Shown here: positions 26,939 through 35,433 of the stretch, piece by piece
How the letters are laid out: the number at the start of each line of letters is the position of its first letter
How positions within the stretch are numbered: the stretch's first letter is position 1
Assembly: GCF_900590885.1 (NCBI RefSeq)
Contig: NZ_UUON01000024.1
Span: forward strand, 186,001 to 250,000
Direction of reading: 5' to 3'
Length of the DNA stretch: 64,000 nt
Source: Pseudomonas viridiflava
GTDB taxonomy: Bacteria; Pseudomonadota; Gammaproteobacteria; Pseudomonadales; Pseudomonadaceae
Program-made: the position numbers and the translations under genes
The notes under the pieces: model-generated
What the model was told of the DNA's origin: nothing
Seen by the model: only the letters and a program-made list of their open reading frames with translations
Databases searched by the model: none

Positions 26939-27047
26939 AGGCGCGTTGTCTGCTACTCGCTCGAGCGAATGCCCAAGACAGTTTCACAGGCGCTGACGGT
27001 CGCAAGAACCGCAGCGGTTCAGGGCATTCTTTTCGAGCGGACACAGC

Positions 27048-29234
27048 ATGCACAAACACACGCACTTATTCTTCCTCGCCGGTTTGACCGCGCTGCCGGT
27101 GGCCGGCACCTTCGCCGCCGACGAACCAGAGGCGACCACGCTCAAAGCGGTCACCGTGACCGCCACCCGCCGCGAAGAGTCGCTGCAAAAAGTGCCGGTG
27201 GCCGTCTCGGTACTCGATGGCGAACAACTGGAACGCGACAACCGCAACGGCGTGGCGAGCATCGCCCAACAGGTGCCGTCGCTGAACTTCCGCACCGGCG
27301 CGTCGAACAAGGACACCTCGCTGTTCGTGCGCGGCGTGGGCACCATTTCCACCTCCCCCGGCGTTGAGCCAACGGTGGCCACGGTGATCGACGGCGTGGT
27401 CTACGCCCGCCCCGGCCAGGCCACCCTCGACCTGCTGGACCTGGAGCGCATCGAAGTGCTGCGCGGCCCCCAAGGCACGCTGTTCGGCAAGAACGCCTCG
27501 GCCGGCGTGCTGAATATCACCAGCAAGGCGCCCACCGCCGAGACCCACGGTTATATCGACCAGTCGTACTACAGCGGCAACGAAAGCCGCACCCGCTTCG
27601 GCATCGGCGGCAGCCTGGTACCGGATGTGCTCAAGGGCTCGGTGAGTACGCTGTTCGGCAGCTACGACGGCAATGTCGATAACAGACACAACGGCCAGGA
27701 AGTGAACGGCTACAACCACAAGGGCATTCGCGGCAAGCTGGAATTCACCCCCAATGACGAGGTGAAACTGACCCTGATCGCCGACTACATGCAGTCCCAC
27801 GACGACGCGCCGAACGGCGTGGTCAGCAAGTCCCTGACCCCGGCCTTTACCAACGCGCTGAGCCCGGTGCGCGCCTCCAACGACAACCGCGACATCAACA
27901 CCGACACCCGCAGCCACGTGGAAGACACCAACAAGGGCCTGTCCGCCCAGCTGGACTGGAACCTCGGCGACTACACCCTGACCTCGATCACCGCCTGGCG
28001 CGGCTGGGACAACACCCAGTACCAGGACGGCGACCGCCTCGGCACCGTTACCGCCGCCTTCCCCGGCACCGCCGACAAGGGCGAACTGGCCTTCGACCAA
28101 TACTCCCAGGAGCTGCGCCTGGCCTCGCCCAAGGGTGAATTCCTGGAGTACGTCGGCGGGCTGTTCTACATGCACGGCAAAGACACAGAGACCTACCAGC
28201 GCACGCTCACCACCCCCACGCGCACCGACCGTGGCATCGCCGACTACAGCACCACCAGCGACAGCTACGCGGTGTTCGGTGAAACCACGTTGAACTTCAC
28301 CGCGCGCTTTCGCGGCATCGCCGGCCTGCGCTACACCCACGATGACCTTGAGTACGATCACCGCCGCGTGTCCACTTCGGCCACCACCGTCAGCGGCATT
28401 CAACCGGCCACCTCCAGTTCCGGCTCGGTGGATGAGGACGGCTGGTCCGGTCGGCTCGGCGTGCAGTACGACCTGACCGACAGCATCACCAGCTACCTCA
28501 CCTATTCCCGTGGCTACAAAGGCCCGGCCTACAACGTGTTCTTCAATATGCAGCCGCGCGACACCGACGCGCTCAAGCCGGAAACCTCCAACACCTGGGA
28601 AGCCGGGATCAAGGCCACGGCCTGGAACAACCGCCTGACCACCAACCTGGCGGTGTTCCACAGCGACTACGACAACTACCAGGCGAACTTTTTCGACAGC
28701 GTCGCCGGCCAGGTGGTGACCCGCCTGATCAACGCCGGCAGCGTCAGCACCGAAGGCGTCGAGCTGGATTACGCCCTGCAGGCCACCCAGCAACTCAAGC
28801 TCTCCGGCGCCCTGGCCTACACCCGTGCACGCATCGATGAGTTCGCCTGCCCCGCCGGCGCCGCCGCCACCTGCAACGTGAATGGCAAGCCCCTGCCCTA
28901 CAGCCCGGACTGGAAAAGCTACGTGCGCGCCGACTACAGTATCCCGCTGGACAACGGCCTGGATATCGAACTGGGCACCGATTACAGCTGGCAGAGCGAA
29001 GTGCAATACGACATCAGCCAGAACCTCGACACCAAACAAGGCGCCTATGGCATCTGGAACGCCAGCGTGGCCCTGGCCGACTACAGCAACGGCTGGCGTG
29101 TGGCGTTGCTGGCCAAGAACCTCGCCGACAAGTCCTACTCGCCGCTGCTGGCCAGCGGTGGCAACTACATCTACCGCGCCGTGCCCCGTGACGATGAGCG
29201 TTACTTCGGCGTGCAACTGCGCAAGGATTTCTAG
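27048..29234 (+). CDS. TonB-dependent outer-membrane receptor
   Basis: A 728-residue receptor: signal peptide to about residue 23 (GTFA), a TonB box within KAVTVTATRRE, plug domain about 45-155 (with VDGVVYARPGQATLDLLDLERIEVLRGPQGTLFGKNA-type order, key block EVLRGPQGTLFGKNAS), then a barrel ending in the outer-membrane signature LRKDF. The next gene starts one base after its stop codon, a DszA-type monooxygenase, followed by an SsuA-like binding protein. This context suggests uptake of an organic sulfur or similar compound rather than iron. Probably repressed by the divergent LacI-type regulator. Confidence 0.9.
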   Translation: MHKHTHLFFLAGLTALPVAGTFAADEPEATTLKAVTVTATRREESLQKVPVAVSVLDGEQLERDNRNGVASIAQQVPSLNFRTGASNKDTSLFVRGVGTISTSPGVEPTVATVIDGVVYARPGQATLDLLDLERIEVLRGPQGTLFGKNASAGVLNITSKAPTAETHGYIDQSYYSGNESRTRFGIGGSLVPDVLKGSVSTLFGSYDGNVDNRHNGQEVNGYNHKGIRGKLEFTPNDEVKLTLIADYMQSHDDAPNGVVSKSLTPAFTNALSPVRASNDNRDINTDTRSHVEDTNKGLSAQLDWNLGDYTLTSITAWRGWDNTQYQDGDRLGTVTAAFPGTADKGELAFDQYSQELRLASPKGEFLEYVGGLFYMHGKDTETYQRTLTTPTRTDRGIADYSTTSDSYAVFGETTLNFTARFRGIAGLRYTHDDLEYDHRRVSTSATTVSGIQPATSSSGSVDEDGWSGRLGVQYDLTDSITSYLTYSRGYKGPAYNVFFNMQPRDTDALKPETSNTWEAGIKATAWNNRLTTNLAVFHSDYDNYQANFFDSVAGQVVTRLINAGSVSTEGVELDYALQATQQLKLSGALAYTRARIDEFACPAGAAATCNVNGKPLPYSPDWKSYVRADYSIPLDNGLDIELGTDYSWQSEVQYDISQNLDTKQGAYGIWNASVALADYSNGWRVALLAKNLADKSYSPLLASGGNYIYRAVPRDDERYFGVQLRKDF

Positions 29235-29235
29235 C

Positions 29236-30567
29236 ATGAGCCGTCAACTCACACTCGGCGCCTTCCTGATGGCCACCGGGCACCACGTGGCCGCCTGGCG
29301 CCACCCGGACGTGCCGGCAAATGCCGGGCTGGATTTCGCCCAGTACAAACACCTGGCGCGAGTCGCCGAAGGCGCCAAGTTCGACGCGCTGTTCGTGGCC
29401 GACAGCATCGCCGCCGCCACGGGCGAGATCGCCAGCCATATGGCGCGTTCGGATTATTTCGAGCCACTCACCCTGCTCTCGGCGCTGAGTGCGGTTACGG
29501 ACCATATCGGCCTGATCGCCACGGCCACCACCAGCTACAACGAGCCCTACCATGTGGCGCGTAAATTTGCCTCGCTGGATCACCTCTCCGGTGGCCGCGC
29601 GGGCTGGAACCTGGTGACTTCGGACGCGGCGGCCGAAGCACAGAACTTCGGCCGCGACGAACACCTGGGGCATGCCGAACGCTACAGCCGCGCCCGTGAA
29701 TTTCATCAGGTGGTCACCGGCCTGTGGGACAGCTGGGACGATGACGCCTTCGTGCGCGACAAGGCCAGCGGCAGCTACTACGACCCGGCCAGGCTGCATG
29801 TGCTGGACCATGTGGGCGAACACTTCCAGGTCAAGGGCCCACTGAATGTGGCGCGCTCGCCCCAGGGCCAACCCGTGATCGTGCAGGCCGGTTCCTCCGA
29901 AGCCGGCCGCGAGCTGGCCGCGCAAACCGCCGAAGTGGTGTTTACCGCGCAGACTTCGTTGGCCACTGCCCAGGCGTTTTATGCCGACCTCAAGGGCCGT
30001 CTGGGTCGCTTTGGACGTGAGCCGGAGTCGCTGAAAATCATGCCCGGCGTGTTTGTGGTGGTCGGAGCCACCGAGGCCGAGGCGCAGGCCAAATTCGAAG
30101 CATTCCAGGACCTGGTCGAACCCGAGGTGGGTGTGGCCTTGCTGGGGCGCATGCTGGGTAACTTCGACCTGTCCGGCTACCCGCTGGACGGGCCGTTGCC
30201 GCCGTTGCCCTTGACCGACAGCGGGCAGCGCAGCCGCCAGCAACTGCTCAGTGAACTGGCCGAACGCGAGCACCTGACCCTGGCACAATTGGGCCGCCGA
30301 ATTGCCGGCGGGCGCGGGCATTACAGCCTGATTGGCACGCCCGCGCAGATCGCCGATGAGCTGCAACGCTGGTTCGAAAACGGCGCGGCCGACGGCTTCA
30401 ATATCCTGGTGCCGCACCTGCCCGGCGGGCTGGAAGATTTCGCCGAATGGGTCGTGCCCGAACTGCAACGACGTGGCCTGTTCCGCACCGAATACAGCGG
30501 CAGCACCTTGCGTGAAAACCTCGGTTTGGCACGCCCCGCCAACCGCTTTAAAAAGGACGATGCATGA
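29236..30567 (+). CDS. LLM-class flavin monooxygenase, NtaA/SnaA/DszA family
   Basis: A 443-residue paralogue of the enzyme at 2626-3954, sharing the blocks FEPLTLLSALSAVTDHIGLI and ASLDHLSGGRAGWNLVTS. These enzymes use reduced FMN from a separate reductase to cleave C-S or C-N bonds. It starts at ATG 29236, one base after the receptor stop; its stop overlaps the ATG of the SsuA-like gene (ATGA). Upstream in-frame sequence from 28882 belongs to the receptor gene in another frame and is not used. The pairing with a sulfonate-type binding protein suggests a sulfur compound as the substrate. Confidence 0.9.
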   Translation: MSRQLTLGAFLMATGHHVAAWRHPDVPANAGLDFAQYKHLARVAEGAKFDALFVADSIAAATGEIASHMARSDYFEPLTLLSALSAVTDHIGLIATATTSYNEPYHVARKFASLDHLSGGRAGWNLVTSDAAAEAQNFGRDEHLGHAERYSRAREFHQVVTGLWDSWDDDAFVRDKASGSYYDPARLHVLDHVGEHFQVKGPLNVARSPQGQPVIVQAGSSEAGRELAAQTAEVVFTAQTSLATAQAFYADLKGRLGRFGREPESLKIMPGVFVVVGATEAEAQAKFEAFQDLVEPEVGVALLGRMLGNFDLSGYPLDGPLPPLPLTDSGQRSRQQLLSELAEREHLTLAQLGRRIAGGRGHYSLIGTPAQIADELQRWFENGAADGFNILVPHLPGGLEDFAEWVVPELQRRGLFRTEYSGSTLRENLGLARPANRFKKDDA

Positions 30568-31496
30568 AGATTCGAGCCCTGCTGCTGGCACTGCTGGCCG
30601 TGACACAAACCACCCTCGCCGCCGACCCCGCCACCCTGCGCATCGGCTACCAGAAAGGCTCCATCGCCCTGGTGCTGGCCAAGGAGCACGGCCTGCTGGA
30701 GCAACGTTTTGCAAAGACCGAGGTAAAGTGGATCGAATTCCCCGCCGGCCCACAGATGCTCGAAGCCCTTAACGTCGGCGCCCTGGACGTGGGCTCCACC
30801 GGCGATATCCCGCCGCTGTTCGCCCAGGCGGCGGGCGCGGATCTGGTCTACATCGGCGCCGAACCGCCCAAGCCAACGGCGGAAACCATCCTGGTACGCA
30901 ACGACAGCCCGCTGCATTCGGTGGCGGATCTGAAGGGCAAAAAAGTCGCCTTCCAGAAAGGCTCCAGCTCCCACAACCTGCTCCTGCGCGCCCTGAACAA
31001 AGCCGGCTTGAGCTACAAGGACATCCAGCCGGTGTACCTGCCACCCGCCGACGCACGCGCCGCGTTCGAGCAAGGCAGCGTGGATGCCTGGGCCATCTGG
31101 GAACCCTACTCTTCCCTGGCGCTGAGCCAGAGCCCCAGCCATGTGCTGGCCAATGGCGAAGGGTTGGGTTTGTCCGGGCCGGTGTACACCGCGCGGCGCG
31201 AGTATGCGCAGGCCAACGGGGCATTTATCCATGACCTGCTGGATGAACTGACCAAGGCCGAAGCACTGACCCGCAGCCAGCGTGAAGACAGCCTGCGCGT
31301 GCTGACCCGGTTCATGGGCCTGCCCAGCGAGGTGATTGCACGCTATATGGATAACCGCCCGCCTTCGCCGATCTTGCCGATTGATGAGCACATCATTCAG
31401 GCGCAGCAGGCGACGGCGGATTTGTTTTATCAGAACCGGTTATTGCCCAAGCCCATCGAAGTAAAGAAGGCCGTGTGGAAATCCGAAGCCAACTGA
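30564..31496 (+). CDS. SsuA/aliphatic-sulfonate-type periplasmic binding protein
   Basis: A 310-residue periplasmic protein with a signal peptide to about residue 19 (TTLA) and the SsuA-type pattern LRIGYQKGSIALVLAKEHG, FPAGPQMLEALNVGALDVG, and AFEQGSVDAWAIWEPY. Such proteins bind aliphatic sulfonates, taurine or nitrate-like ligands for an ABC importer. It has an AAAAGGA site in front and is coupled to the monooxygenase by a 4-base overlap. No permease or ATPase gene follows, so it must use a transporter encoded elsewhere. Confidence 0.88.
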   Translation: MKIRALLLALLAVTQTTLAADPATLRIGYQKGSIALVLAKEHGLLEQRFAKTEVKWIEFPAGPQMLEALNVGALDVGSTGDIPPLFAQAAGADLVYIGAEPPKPTAETILVRNDSPLHSVADLKGKKVAFQKGSSSHNLLLRALNKAGLSYKDIQPVYLPPADARAAFEQGSVDAWAIWEPYSSLALSQSPSHVLANGEGLGLSGPVYTARREYAQANGAFIHDLLDELTKAEALTRSQREDSLRVLTRFMGLPSEVIARYMDNRPPSPILPIDEHIIQAQQATADLFYQNRLLPKPIEVKKAVWKSEAN

Positions 31497-31501
31497 GATC
31501 C

Positions 31502-31535
31502 AAATGTGGGAGGGGGCAAGCCCCCTCCCACATTT
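31502..31535. repeat. Perfect REP palindrome / bidirectional terminator
   Basis: A 34-base palindrome with arms AAATGTGGGAGGGGGC and its complement, loop AA-sized. It separates the convergent ends of the SsuA-like gene and the siderophore ATPase gene and is flanked by a T-run, so it may end transcripts from both sides. Confidence 0.8.
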
Positions 31536-31544
31536 TGAATTGCG

Positions 31545-32336
31545 TCAGGCGTGACTGCGTGTGCTTTTTTCGACCACGCACATTGGCGTGCCCGACACCG
31601 GCTCACTGATGATCTGCACCTGCACCTCAAACACCTCACGCATCAACGCCACACCCATCACCGCCCCCGGCGCACCATCCGCCACCAGCCTGCCGCCGTG
31701 CATCACCGCCAGGTGGTCGGCATAACGGCAGGCCTGGTTGATGTCATGGAGCACGGTAATCACGGTCTTGCCTTCGGCGGCCAGTTCGCGCATCAGGTCG
31801 AGCAGTTCGACCTGGTGGCTGATGTCGAGGTAAGTGGTCGGTTCGTCCAACAGCACCACCGGTGCGTTCTGCGCCAACACCATGGCCAGCCAGGCGCGTT
31901 GGCGCTGGCCGCCGGATAAGTCCGCCAACGCGCGGTCGGCCAGGCTGTCCAGTTCCAGGCGCTGCATGGCCTGGGTGACGTGGGACTGGTCGTTGCCGCT
32001 CAAGCGCCCCCACAGCGAGTTATGCGGGCTGCGGCCGTAGGCGACCAGTTGGCGCACGCTGACGCCTTCCGGCACCGGCAGCACCTGGGGCAGAAACGCG
32101 ATCTGCCTTGCCAGCTGACGCGCGGACAAGGCGCTGTAAGCCTGGCCGTCGAGGGTCAGTTCGCCGCTCAAGGGCTTGAGGATGCGTGCAAACGCCTTGA
32201 GCAAGGTGGACTTGCCACAGCCGTTGGGCCCGATCAACGCAGTAACCTTGCCCGGCGGCGGCGCAAATGAAAGGCCCTGCACGATGCGTGTGCTGCCGTA
32301 GCCGATATCGACCTGGCTGGCCTTGAGAATAGTCAT
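31545..32336 (-). CDS. Iron-siderophore ABC transporter ATP-binding protein (FecE/FepC-like)
   Basis: A 263-residue ATPase. Walker A is GPNGCGKST (residues 36-44), the signature LSGGQRQR, and Walker B VVLLDEPTTYLDISHQ, with the switch His in VLHDINQACRYADH; the TTYLDI form is typical of iron-siderophore importers. The frame is open to 32387, but ATG 32336 begins right after the upstream permease stop and gives a normal length. Last gene of a four-gene operon. Confidence 0.92.
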   Translation of the reverse strand: MTILKASQVDIGYGSTRIVQGLSFAPPPGKVTALIGPNGCGKSTLLKAFARILKPLSGELTLDGQAYSALSARQLARQIAFLPQVLPVPEGVSVRQLVAYGRSPHNSLWGRLSGNDQSHVTQAMQRLELDSLADRALADLSGGQRQRAWLAMVLAQNAPVVLLDEPTTYLDISHQVELLDLMRELAAEGKTVITVLHDINQACRYADHLAVMHGGRLVADGAPGAVMGVALMREVFEVQVQIISEPVSGTPMCVVEKSTRSHA

Positions 32337-32340
32337 GTGA

Positions 32341-33309
32341 TCAACCCTTGAACCGTGCCAGCAACCAAAGAAAATACGGCGCACCAATCACCGCCGTCAG
32401 CACCCCTGCGGGGATTTCACTGGGCGCGATCAGCGTGCGCCCGAGGGTGTCGGCCAGCACCAGCAGCAGCGCGCCAATCAGCATCGCCGCCGGCAGCAAG
32501 AACTGGTGATGCCCGCCCACCAGGCGCCGTGCCATGTGCGGCGCGACCAGGCCGATAAAGCCGATCGGCCCGATCACGCCCACGCCCAGGCTGGTGAGCA
32601 GCACCGCGCAGGCCATCGCCAGCCAGCGTGTGCGGTTGAGCGCCGTGCCAAGGCTGTGGGCCGCGTCATCGCCCAGGGCAATCAGGTTAAGCGGCTTGGC
32701 CAGGCACAACCCCAGCGGGATCAGCAGCAGAAACGGCAGCACCAGCACCACATGGTGCCAGTTGCGGCTCCACAAACTGCCGGTGAGCGCGAGCAAGGCG
32801 GTGTTGATATCCAATGGGTGCGACAGGATCAGAAACTCGGTGACGCTGGCCAGGGTCACCGCAATCGCCACCCCGGACAGCGCAAAGCGCACCCCGGAAA
32901 AACTCACGCCGGTGTTGTACAGCGCCAGCAGCAACGCGCCGCCGGCCCCGCCCAGGCACGCCACCAGCGGCAGCCAGGCCACTGGCAAGTGCGGCCAGCT
33001 GATGATCGCCACGGTCAGCGCCAGCCCGGCGCCCTGGGTCACGCCGAGAATCTCCGGCGAGGCCAGCGGGTTGCGGATCACGCCCTGCACAATCGCCCCG
33101 GCCAGGCCGAAGGCACACCCGGCAAGGATCGCGATCAGGCTGCGAGGCAGGCGGTGGTTCCACACTTCGAAATCAAGCGCGTCATGGGCCAGCAGGCGCT
33201 CGAGGACGGTGGCGGGCTTGAGCCACAAGGTACCGGCGCTGAGGCTGATAAACGTCGCCAGCAGCAACAGGCCGAGCAGCAGCCCCAGGCGAAAACGTGG
33301 GCGAATCAT
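32341..33309 (-). CDS. Iron-siderophore ABC transporter permease (FecCD family)
   Basis: A 322-residue permease with about ten membrane helices. Family blocks: RLPRSLIAILAGCAFGLAGAI, RNPLASPEILGVTQGAGL, and GPIGFIGLVAPHMARRLVG (the loop that docks with the ATPase). The start ATG 33309 overlaps the stop of the upstream permease gene by four bases; the much longer frame towards 34224 is a shadow of that gene. It pairs with the permease at 33306-34295 to form the membrane channel. Confidence 0.92.
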   Translation of the reverse strand: MIRPRFRLGLLLGLLLLATFISLSAGTLWLKPATVLERLLAHDALDFEVWNHRLPRSLIAILAGCAFGLAGAIVQGVIRNPLASPEILGVTQGAGLALTVAIISWPHLPVAWLPLVACLGGAGGALLLALYNTGVSFSGVRFALSGVAIAVTLASVTEFLILSHPLDINTALLALTGSLWSRNWHHVVLVLPFLLLIPLGLCLAKPLNLIALGDDAAHSLGTALNRTRWLAMACAVLLTSLGVGVIGPIGFIGLVAPHMARRLVGGHHQFLLPAAMLIGALLLVLADTLGRTLIAPSEIPAGVLTAVIGAPYFLWLLARFKG

Positions 33310-34295
33310 AGGGCGCGCCTGGCAAGAAAGAGGAAGAACGGTGCGCCGATCAAGGCGGTCACCACCCCCGCCGGGGTTTCCACCGGGAAGGCTACGGCGC
33401 GGCTGAGCAGGTCGGCGCCCAGCACGATCACCGCGCCGAGGGCCGCACTCAGCGGGATCAGCCAGCGGTAGTCGTTGCCGAGAAACTGACGCAGGATATT
33501 CGGCGCGATCAGCCCGACAAACCCGATTGGCCCCACCGCGCAAACGCTCGCGCCCACCAGCAACAGGCTGGCGACAAACACCTGCAGGCGCAGACTGGCG
33601 ATGCCCACGCCCAGCGAGCGCGCGGCGTCTTCGCCGAGGTTGATCAGGTTCAAGCGCGGCGCACACCACAGCGCCCACAGGCCGCCGATCAGGGTGCACG
33701 GCCAGAGCAATTGCACCTGCGCCGCACCGACGTTGGCCAGGGAACCGGCCAGCCAGTTCAACACGCTTTGCGCCTGGGCCTCGACCAGGATCACCGTGAG
33801 CCGGGTCAGCGCGGCGCACAGCGCGGCCACGGCGACACCGGCCAGTACCAGGCGACCTTGGGCAGTGGTCGGCGACCACGCGCCGCCGAGGCTGAACACC
33901 GTGATCCAGGCCAGCGCGCCGCCCAGGCAGGTCATCAACAAAGCACCGCCGGCAAACGGTGGCGCCACCAACCCGGTGGAAAACAACGCGAGCCCCAGCG
34001 CCGCCCCCGCCGTGACGCCAAACAACGACGGCGAGGCCAGGCGGTTGCGCGTAATGCCCTGCATCAGCGCACCGGCCAGGCCGAGGCACGCGCCCACCAA
34101 CGCGGCACACACGGCGCGAGGCACACGCAACTGGGCGACGATGTAGGCCATATTGCCGCCCACACTGCCCTGGTGCACCAGGCCATTCCACGCATCCGTG
34201 GCGGTGATGGTGAACGGCGACCAACTGTACAGCGACAGCCAGAACAGCCCGGCCCCCAGCAGCACAATGCCCGCCGCCGCGAGACTGCGCGCCAC
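33306..34295 (-). CDS. Iron-siderophore ABC transporter permease (FecCD family)
   Basis: A 329-residue permease with about ten membrane helices and the FecCD blocks LRVPRAVCAALVGACLGLAGAL, RNRLASPSLFGVTAGAALG and GPIGFVGLIAPNILRQFLG. It is the heterodimer partner of the following permease, to which it is joined by a 4-base overlap. It starts two bases after the binding-protein stop. Confidence 0.92.
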   Translation of the reverse strand: MARSLAAAGIVLLGAGLFWLSLYSWSPFTITATDAWNGLVHQGSVGGNMAYIVAQLRVPRAVCAALVGACLGLAGALMQGITRNRLASPSLFGVTAGAALGLALFSTGLVAPPFAGGALLMTCLGGALAWITVFSLGGAWSPTTAQGRLVLAGVAVAALCAALTRLTVILVEAQAQSVLNWLAGSLANVGAAQVQLLWPCTLIGGLWALWCAPRLNLINLGEDAARSLGVGIASLRLQVFVASLLLVGASVCAVGPIGFVGLIAPNILRQFLGNDYRWLIPLSAALGAVIVLGADLLSRAVAFPVETPAGVVTALIGAPFFLFLARRAL

Positions 34296-34297
34296 GC

Positions 34298-35218
34298 TTA
34301 TTGGCTCAGTACGGCTTTGCCGCCCTTGAGAATCGCCAGGGCGTCCTCGGCGATCTGCTCCGAGGCCAGCACACCGCGGTTGCGCGCCCAGCTGTCGCCA
34401 TCCACTTCAGCTACCTGTTTGTTGCGTACGGCGCCGAGCACTTGCCACAGCGGTTGCTTGCTCCAGGCGTCGACGATGCTCGGGCGGCGGTAATGGCCAA
34501 CCAGCAACCAACCCGGGTCGAGGGCCAGCAGTTGCTCCAGGCTGACGAATTCGGTGGGCGCCGCATTGGCGCGCACCGCCGGGACTTTCAGGCCGATGGC
34601 TTGCAGCACGCTGCCGGCATAGGAATCCGGGCCGTGCACGGAGAAGCTGTCTTCACGGGCGACACCAAACAACACGCTGGCACCGGCGGGGATCTGCTGG
34701 GCAATGGCTTTGAGGTTTTCACGGTTCTTCTGAATGCGCGCGGCCATCTGCGGGCTTTTGCCCAGGGCCTTGCCGATCAGCTCGGCGGACTTGAGGCTGC
34801 CCTCGTAATCCTCACCGCGCGAAGGCAGCAACAGGGTTGGCGCAATGCTTGCCAGGTCGCTGTACAGCGCCTGGTGGCGGTTGAGGTCGGCGACGATCAG
34901 GTCCGGTTTGAGCCGGGCGATTTCCTCGATGCTCGGCTGCGAGCGCAGGCCCACCGACTTCCACTGGCCGATGGCTTGGCGCACGCGGGGCAACACGCGG
35001 TTGGCATCGCCATCATCGGCGGCGCCCACGGGAGTTACGTCGACGGCGGCGAGGCTGTCGAGGAACGAGAATTCCAGCACCACCACGCGCTTGGGTGCAT
35101 CCGGCAGATGCACGGCGTGCTGGCCGTCATTCAGGTCGATGGGGGCAGCGCTTAGCACGCTTGAAGACAACGCCAGGAGGCAGGCGGCAAGGGTCGGGAT
35201 GGAGCGCAGGATTTGCAT
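34298..35218 (-). CDS. Iron-siderophore periplasmic binding protein (FecB-like)
   Basis: A 306-residue periplasmic binding protein of the helical-backbone (TroA/FecB) class. Signal peptide to about residue 24 (SVLSA); then KRVVVLEFSFLDSLAAVDVTPVGAAD, IEEIARLKPDLIVAD, and a long helix linker. The sequence is closest in pattern to FecB-type iron(III)-dicitrate or hydroxamate binders; the exact siderophore is not certain. A GAGGT ribosome site precedes ATG 35218, and a candidate Fur box lies about 85-100 bases upstream. First gene of the importer operon. Confidence 0.9.
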   Translation of the reverse strand: MQILRSIPTLAACLLALSSSVLSAAPIDLNDGQHAVHLPDAPKRVVVLEFSFLDSLAAVDVTPVGAADDGDANRVLPRVRQAIGQWKSVGLRSQPSIEEIARLKPDLIVADLNRHQALYSDLASIAPTLLLPSRGEDYEGSLKSAELIGKALGKSPQMAARIQKNRENLKAIAQQIPAGASVLFGVAREDSFSVHGPDSYAGSVLQAIGLKVPAVRANAAPTEFVSLEQLLALDPGWLLVGHYRRPSIVDAWSKQPLWQVLGAVRNKQVAEVDGDSWARNRGVLASEQIAEDALAILKGGKAVLSQ

Positions 35219-35301
35219 GAAGGTACCTCGGCGTTAAAGCACCCCGGCTAGACGGGCTGGGGAAAACGGCGGGTACTATTCCATATCGGGGCGGTGTGAT
35301 C

Positions 35302-35320
35302 AAAAAACATTCTCATTAAG
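35302..35320 (-). promoter_or_regulatory. Candidate Fur box
   Basis: Read on the minus strand the site contains TTAATGAGAATGTTTT; it agrees with about 12 of 19 positions of the Fur consensus GATAATGATAATCATTATC, including the central AATGA-AAT block. It lies upstream of the siderophore importer operon, where iron control is expected. Fit by eye, not scored. Confidence 0.5.
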
Positions 35321-35340
35321 ATGGCCCAGACACCACAAAT

Positions 35341-35420
35341 CAAATGTGGAAGGGGGCTTGCCCCCGATGGCGGTCTAGACTGACACACCGCCATCGGGGG
35401 CAAGCCCCCTCCCACATTTT
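35341..35420. repeat. REP pair in inverted orientation
   Basis: Two facing REP units, AGGGGGCTTGCCCCCGATGG and its near-perfect complement, separated by about 20 bases. They lie between the importer operon and the 3' end of the siderophore receptor gene. Confidence 0.8.
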
Positions 35421-35433
35421 TGATCGGCGTCTA

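Noticed and set aside
27066..29237. A 723-codon minus-strand frame opposite the second TonB receptor
   Set aside because: Antisense shadow; no domains.
29014..30753. A 579-codon minus-strand frame opposite the second flavin monooxygenase
   Set aside because: Antisense shadow of a recognised enzyme gene.
32341..34224. A 627-codon fusion of both siderophore permeases
   Set aside because: The first half of the frame is antisense-like sequence lying in another frame over the upstream permease; ATG 33309 with a 4-base overlap is the true start.
2502..35420. The repeated GC-rich palindromes as a CRISPR array
   Set aside because: Units are far apart, palindromic and intergenic, without regular spacers or cas genes; they are REP elements.
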